25,291 nt of DNA from Chlamydiota bacterium (GTDB taxonomy: Bacteria; Chlamydiota; Chlamydiia; Chlamydiales; Rhabdochlamydiaceae). The first letter of the stretch is position 1. Each line of letters starts with the position of its first letter. The stretch spans positions 1-25,291 of the forward strand of contig JAAKFC010000003.1 in assembly GCA_011065225.1 (NCBI GenBank), in the 5' to 3' direction. Position numbers and translations under genes: made by a program. The notes under the pieces were generated by a model. It was not told the DNA's origin. It did no database searches and saw only the letters and a list, made by a program, of their open reading frames with translations. Shown here in pieces: positions 21,375 through 25,291 of the stretch.

Positions 21375-22550
21375 TTAACTCAAGAGGTAAGGTTGCAGAG
21401 CTTCCCAAGTGGATTCTGCAGGCTTTGATCCATGCAAAGCAAGAACAGAGGCATTTTGAGCCAATTCAGGTGCTTTTTGGATTGCCTTTGGAAGGTCCTC
21501 AATGGAAGTTTGTAGGCCTGCTTGGGCATCGAGTATGAGCTGAACGAGTTCTTTTTGTGTTTCCATATGGGGCCCGAAAACAACGGGAATGCCAGCTTGG
21601 ATCGGCTCGAAGATATTGTGTCCCCCAATTCCTGGAATAAAGCTGCCGCCAACAATGGCTAGATCACTGAGCTGATAGCAAATATTGAGAATTCCCATTT
21701 GATCGACTAGACGGACATGGGGATAGACATTTTTTTCTAGGAATTTTTTCACTGCAGCAAAGCGCTCGGGATGACGCGGCACAAGAAGGATTTTGGCATC
21801 TTTGATGTGATGGAGAAGAAGTTCCTCTTCCCCTTCATGGGTCGAACCAATGGTAATGATTCGATCAGAGGGATCGAGATTGAAATGAGTCAACCATTTC
21901 TGTTTTTCAACACCTGAAATTTTCTTGGTCGGAATTGAGAGTTTGAGATTGCCGGTAATGGTGATTTTTTCAGGAGGAACATAAAGGGACTGAAAGCGCG
22001 TTGCATATTCAGTGTTTTGGATGCACAAGCAATCGATTTTGCCAAAAAGGCGTTTTGAGAAACGTGGAATCTTAGCAAAGCGAGTCGCAGAACGAGAAGA
22101 GATTTTTCCATTGAGAAGAACGACTTTGCCCCCTCGATATTTGACTTCATTGATGAGGTTCAACCAAAAGTCTCCTTCAGAAAGGAGCAAAAGATCTGGT
22201 TTGAGGCGAAGGACGAGTTTTCGCATGACCCAAGAAAAATCAAGTGGAAGAAAGAAATAACCATCAGCATCGGATAAACTTCGTTTGGCCTCGAGGTGTC
22301 CGGTTTTTGTGGTGGAGGAGAAAAAAAATGCCCCATTTGGATATTTTTGGCGAAGCCGCTCATAAATAGGGATCATGGCTTTTGTCTCCCCTACTGAGAC
22401 CATATGGATCCAAATGGTGGGAATTTTATTTGCCTTAGGAGGTAGGCGAAAACCAAGTCTTTGTAGACGGCTTCCCCAATACTTTTTTTGGAAGAGCCAT
22501 TTAGGGATTTGGCAAATGGCTCCAATGAGAAGGATAAGATTGTAAAACAT
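21375..22550 (-). CDS. waaA: 3-deoxy-D-manno-octulosonic acid (Kdo) transferase
   Basis: A 391-residue GT-B enzyme (family GT30) that transfers Kdo from CMP-Kdo to lipid A at the cytoplasmic face of the inner membrane; chlamydial versions (GseA) add three or more Kdo units. An N-terminal hydrophobic anchor (MFYNLILLIGAICQIPKWLF) is followed by RLGF, then IWIHMVSVGETKAMIPIYER with the conserved VGE. LLLLSEGDFWLNLINE is the acceptor-side motif (usually TE(L/T)W; here SEGDFW). Later come ITIGSTHEGEEELLL, LLVPRHPERF and VGGSFIPGIGGHNIFEPI, the CMP-sugar site. Length is slightly under the 420-440 of relatives. It starts one base after the leuS stop, a Chlamydia-like order, so the two are translationally coupled. 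Confidence 0.95.
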   Translation of the reverse strand: MFYNLILLIGAICQIPKWLFQKKYWGSRLQRLGFRLPPKANKIPTIWIHMVSVGETKAMIPIYERLRQKYPNGAFFFSSTTKTGHLEAKRSLSDADGYFFLPLDFSWVMRKLVLRLKPDLLLLSEGDFWLNLINEVKYRGGKVVLLNGKISSRSATRFAKIPRFSKRLFGKIDCLCIQNTEYATRFQSLYVPPEKITITGNLKLSIPTKKISGVEKQKWLTHFNLDPSDRIITIGSTHEGEEELLLHHIKDAKILLVPRHPERFAAVKKFLEKNVYPHVRLVDQMGILNICYQLSDLAIVGGSFIPGIGGHNIFEPIQAGIPVVFGPHMETQKELVQLILDAQAGLQTSIEDLPKAIQKAPELAQNASVLALHGSKPAESTWEALQPYLLS

Positions 22551-25124
22551 TTATGTTTTGACCACGATGTTGAGCAGCTTGTTAGGTATAAAAATCACTT
22601 TTTTGATTTCTCCTTCGAGGTATTTGGCGATTTTGGGCTCGGCTTTGGCAAGAGAAAGAAGATCCTCTTTGCTCTTATCCTTGGGTAATTCCCAGCTCCC
22701 TCGCAATTTGCCGTTGACCTGGATGACATAGGTTGTGTTTGTTTCAACGAGGTAGGTGGTATCTACTTTGGGAAAGGAAACATAGGTGAGGCTTTCGTCA
22801 GATCCAAGGTGCTGCCACGCTTCTTCGGCTATGTGTGGGGCAAAGGGATAGAGAGCTTGGACTGCCATTCGCAATACGCTTTTGGGATAGGCTGGAAGGG
22901 GGATAAAAGCATTTATGAATTCCATCATCTTGGCAATCGCAGTATTGAAATGGAGGCTCTCGATGTCTTTTTCAACGCCATGAATGAGGCGATGGCCTAA
23001 TTTTAGTGCTTCTTCATTTTCTTCTTCGGTTACTTTATCGGAAAAGATCATTTCATAAAATCGGTTGAGGAAGCGGCGACAGCCATTGACGGCATCGCTA
23101 TTCCAGAGCTTTTCTTTTTCAAATGGAGCCATGAACATCTCATAAAGTCGCAAAGAATCGGCGCCATAATCTTCAACGATTTCATCGGGAGTGACTCCAT
23201 TGAATTTGGACTTCGACATTTTTTCGATTTGGCTCATCAATTTTTGCCCCGTTCCCATTTGGAAGTATTCTCCCTCTTTTTCTTCCACTTCTTCTTCGGG
23301 AAGATAGCCACCGCGAGGGAGTTTATAGGCTCTGGCAGTGACGAGTCCCTGATTGCGCAATGTTTGGAATGGCTCAAGGGTCGAGACGAGTTTGCAATCA
23401 TAGAGGACTTTATGCCAGAAACGTGCATAAAGCAGGTGGAGGACAGCATGTTCCACTCCTCCAACATACATGTCGACGGGCATCCAATATTTTTCCTTCT
23501 CTATATCCCAGGCCTCTTTGTCATTTTGCGGATCGAGGAAACGCAAGTAATACCAGCAGGATCCAGCCCATTGGGGCATGGTGTTGACTTCTCTCTTTGC
23601 TTTTTTCCCTGTTTTGGGATCGGTGATGTTGACCCAGTCGGGCACACGAGCAAGGGGGCTTTCCCCTGCTTCTGTCGGCTTGAAATCGATTAGTTCAGGA
23701 GGACAGAGGGGCAATTCACTTTCATCTAAGATTCTTTTCGTTCCGTCTTCAAAATGGAGGATGGGAAAGGGTTCACCCCAATAGCGCTGGCGAGAAAAAA
23801 GCCAATCGCGCAGTTTATACGTGATGGTGCGCTCGCCATTTCCCGTTTTTTCAAGCCAATCAGACATTTTTTCTTTCGCGATTTCAAAGGTGTCGTTATT
23901 GAGATCGAGCTGCTCATTTTTACTATTGCAGATGACACCAGAAGCTATCCAATATTTTTTCCCTGCAAGAACATCAAGGCGCACTGCTTCTGGAGTGAGT
24001 TCTGGGGGGATTAAATCAGGATTCTTTTCTACATCGGGATCGACAACGGGTGCGATAGAAAGATCAAAAATATTTGCAAATTCGAAATCCCGCTCATCAC
24101 TGCCTGGAACGCCCATGACAGCTCCTGTTCCATAGCCCATGAGAACATAATCAGCTACCCAAATGGGCACTTTTTGCTGATTGGCGGGATTGATCGCATA
24201 GGAGCCTGTCCATATCCCTGTTTTTCCCTTGGCGAGATCTGTTCGCTGTAAATCACTTTTACTTGCAGCTTTTTTCTTGTAATCGGCAACGAGAGCTTTT
24301 TGCTCCTGTGTCGTGACTTGATCAAGGAGGGGGTGTTCTGGAGAGAGGACAAGAAATGTTGTGCCAAAGAGGGTATCGTGACGGGTTGTAAAAACGGTGA
24401 TTTTTTCCTCGCCTTTCTCTAAAGAGAAGTGCACTTTGGCTCCTTTACTTTTCCCTATCCAGTTTCTTTGGAGTCGTTTGAGGTAATCTGGCCAGTCTAG
24501 AAGGTCGAGATCTTCAAGGAGACGTTCGGCATAGGCGGTGATTTTGAGAATCCATTGCCGAAGAGGCCTTCGTTCCACGGGATAGCCTCCTTCTTTAGAG
24601 ACCCCATCTTCTACCTCTTCATTGGCGAGAACAGTACCTAGAGTGGGGCAATAGTTGACGAGCATTTCCGCTTCATAGGCAAATCCCTTCTCATAGAGCT
24701 TGGTAAAGATCCATTGCGTCCATTTGTAGTACTTGGGATCGCTTGTAGCTATTTCACGGTTCCAGTCATAGCTAAGGCCCAGAGATTTTAGTTGGCGACG
24801 GTAGGTGGCAATGTTTTTCTGGGTAGTGACCTCAGGATGGGTGCCGGTTCGGATTGCATATTGTTCAGCAGGAAGGCCAAAACTATCCCAACCCATGGGG
24901 TGGAGGACATTGAAGCCTTTTTGCCTTTTATAACGTGCGAGAATGTCAGTGGCTGTATATCCCGTCACATGGCCCACATGAAGCCCCGCCCCAGAAGGAT
25001 AGGGAAACATATCAAGAATGTAGTATTTCGGCTTCGAGTGGTCTATTTCACTCTTGAACGTCTGACGATCTTCCCAAATCTTTTGCCACTTTTGTTCAAT
25101 CCTCCGATGATCATATTGAGTCAT
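22551..25124 (-). CDS. leuS: Leucyl-tRNA synthetase
   Basis: An 857-residue class I synthetase that charges tRNA-Leu. The HIGH-type motif is HVGH at 49-52 within PYPSGAGLHVGHVTGYT. The CP1 editing domain occupies about 220-420 and contains TTRHDTLFGTTFLVL (threonine-rich editing site) and MGVPGSDERDFEFA. The catalytic loop KMSKSKFNG is near 635, followed by the anticodon-binding domain and a C-terminal domain (VQVNGKLRG). Length is normal for bacteria and no lesion is seen. CAGGAG 5 bp before the ATG is the ribosome binding site. waaA follows with no gap. Confidence 0.97.
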   Translation of the reverse strand: MTQYDHRRIEQKWQKIWEDRQTFKSEIDHSKPKYYILDMFPYPSGAGLHVGHVTGYTATDILARYKRQKGFNVLHPMGWDSFGLPAEQYAIRTGTHPEVTTQKNIATYRRQLKSLGLSYDWNREIATSDPKYYKWTQWIFTKLYEKGFAYEAEMLVNYCPTLGTVLANEEVEDGVSKEGGYPVERRPLRQWILKITAYAERLLEDLDLLDWPDYLKRLQRNWIGKSKGAKVHFSLEKGEEKITVFTTRHDTLFGTTFLVLSPEHPLLDQVTTQEQKALVADYKKKAASKSDLQRTDLAKGKTGIWTGSYAINPANQQKVPIWVADYVLMGYGTGAVMGVPGSDERDFEFANIFDLSIAPVVDPDVEKNPDLIPPELTPEAVRLDVLAGKKYWIASGVICNSKNEQLDLNNDTFEIAKEKMSDWLEKTGNGERTITYKLRDWLFSRQRYWGEPFPILHFEDGTKRILDESELPLCPPELIDFKPTEAGESPLARVPDWVNITDPKTGKKAKREVNTMPQWAGSCWYYLRFLDPQNDKEAWDIEKEKYWMPVDMYVGGVEHAVLHLLYARFWHKVLYDCKLVSTLEPFQTLRNQGLVTARAYKLPRGGYLPEEEVEEKEGEYFQMGTGQKLMSQIEKMSKSKFNGVTPDEIVEDYGADSLRLYEMFMAPFEKEKLWNSDAVNGCRRFLNRFYEMIFSDKVTEEENEEALKLGHRLIHGVEKDIESLHFNTAIAKMMEFINAFIPLPAYPKSVLRMAVQALYPFAPHIAEEAWQHLGSDESLTYVSFPKVDTTYLVETNTTYVIQVNGKLRGSWELPKDKSKEDLLSLAKAEPKIAKYLEGEIKKVIFIPNKLLNIVVKT

Positions 25125-25220
25125 TTAATCTCCTGAGTAATTCGAATAAGTATAATGTATTCCATAGAAAAATTCTAGAGCTGCTTGTCAAATAATCCTT
25201 AAGAACATATAGTGGTAACC

Positions 25221-25291
25221 ATGGCTGAGATTGCGACCTTCCGAAAAAACAAAATTGAATTAAAGGAATATGACTACTCTAAGGACATTCG
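25221..25291 (+). CDS. Start of an unidentified protein gene, cut by the window edge
   Basis: An ATG at 25221 opens 23 codons reading MAEIATFRKNKIELKEYDYS, then KDIR. This is too little to assign a family. It diverges from leuS with 96 bp between the starts. TATAAT at 25151-25156 and TTGTCA near 25185 are in the gap, but no pair with good spacing stands out. The start has only a weak ribosome binding site. Confidence 0.5.
   Translation, partial: MAEIATFRKNKIELKEYDYSKDI

Noticed and set aside
23229..23693. 154-codon plus-strand ORF inside leuS
   Set aside because: Entirely antisense to conserved leuS sequence; the product has no recognisable domain and no ribosome binding site.

Overview
This 25.3 kb window looks like the chromosome of a Chlamydia-like bacterium, most likely a Chlamydiales member outside the classical Chlamydiaceae. 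The inference rests on four things. There is a TLC-type (ATP/ADP translocase-like) nucleotide transporter homologue. leuS is followed directly by the Kdo transferase gene waaA, an order I recall from Chlamydia. Two small proteins have the bilobed hydrophobic domain typical of chlamydial inclusion-membrane (Inc) proteins. The Rhs protein carries a pre-toxin linker I associate with chlamydia-like genomes. DNA is AT-rich throughout. No taxonomic search was possible.

Left part (1-9150). A minus-strand operon carries a CBS-less IMP dehydrogenase/GMP reductase-type enzyme, an HD-domain phosphohydrolase and a partial TLC-type transporter (cut by the window edge), so it concerns purine nucleotides. 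A divergent family 2 glycosyltransferase follows. Then come a YozG/DUF2975-type regulator and membrane protein pair with its own promoter, a secreted lipase-like hydrolase, two Inc-like small membrane proteins, a plus-strand exported alpha/beta hydrolase and a minus-strand Fic enzyme.

Fic/ATPase junction (9141-9331). The Fic gene and an AAA+ DUF4143 ATPase diverge from a control region. It holds an array of 8-bp half-sites phased every 11 bp and two tandem promoter-like repeats.

Island (about 10553-20990). A 16-bp direct copy of the 3' end of the tRNA-Met(CAT) gene lies 10.4 kb from that tRNA. The DNA between is accessory and partly decayed: a gamma-glutamylcyclotransferase-like gene, a PRISE-type short-chain reductase, an ISAs1 transposase remnant, a frameshifted terminase-small-subunit-like gene, an N-truncated GNAT acetyltransferase, a broken DUF1016 nuclease gene and a long perfect hairpin. 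On the minus strand it ends with a complete 1805-residue Rhs toxin and its overlapping immunity-gene candidate, a broken small ORF and another small acidic protein. No integrase was seen.

Right part (20992-25291). Two minus-strand tRNAs, Met(CAT) and initiator fMet(CAT), are separated by a spacer made almost entirely of inverted repeats. Then come the housekeeping genes waaA and leuS, and the first 23 codons of an unidentified divergent gene.
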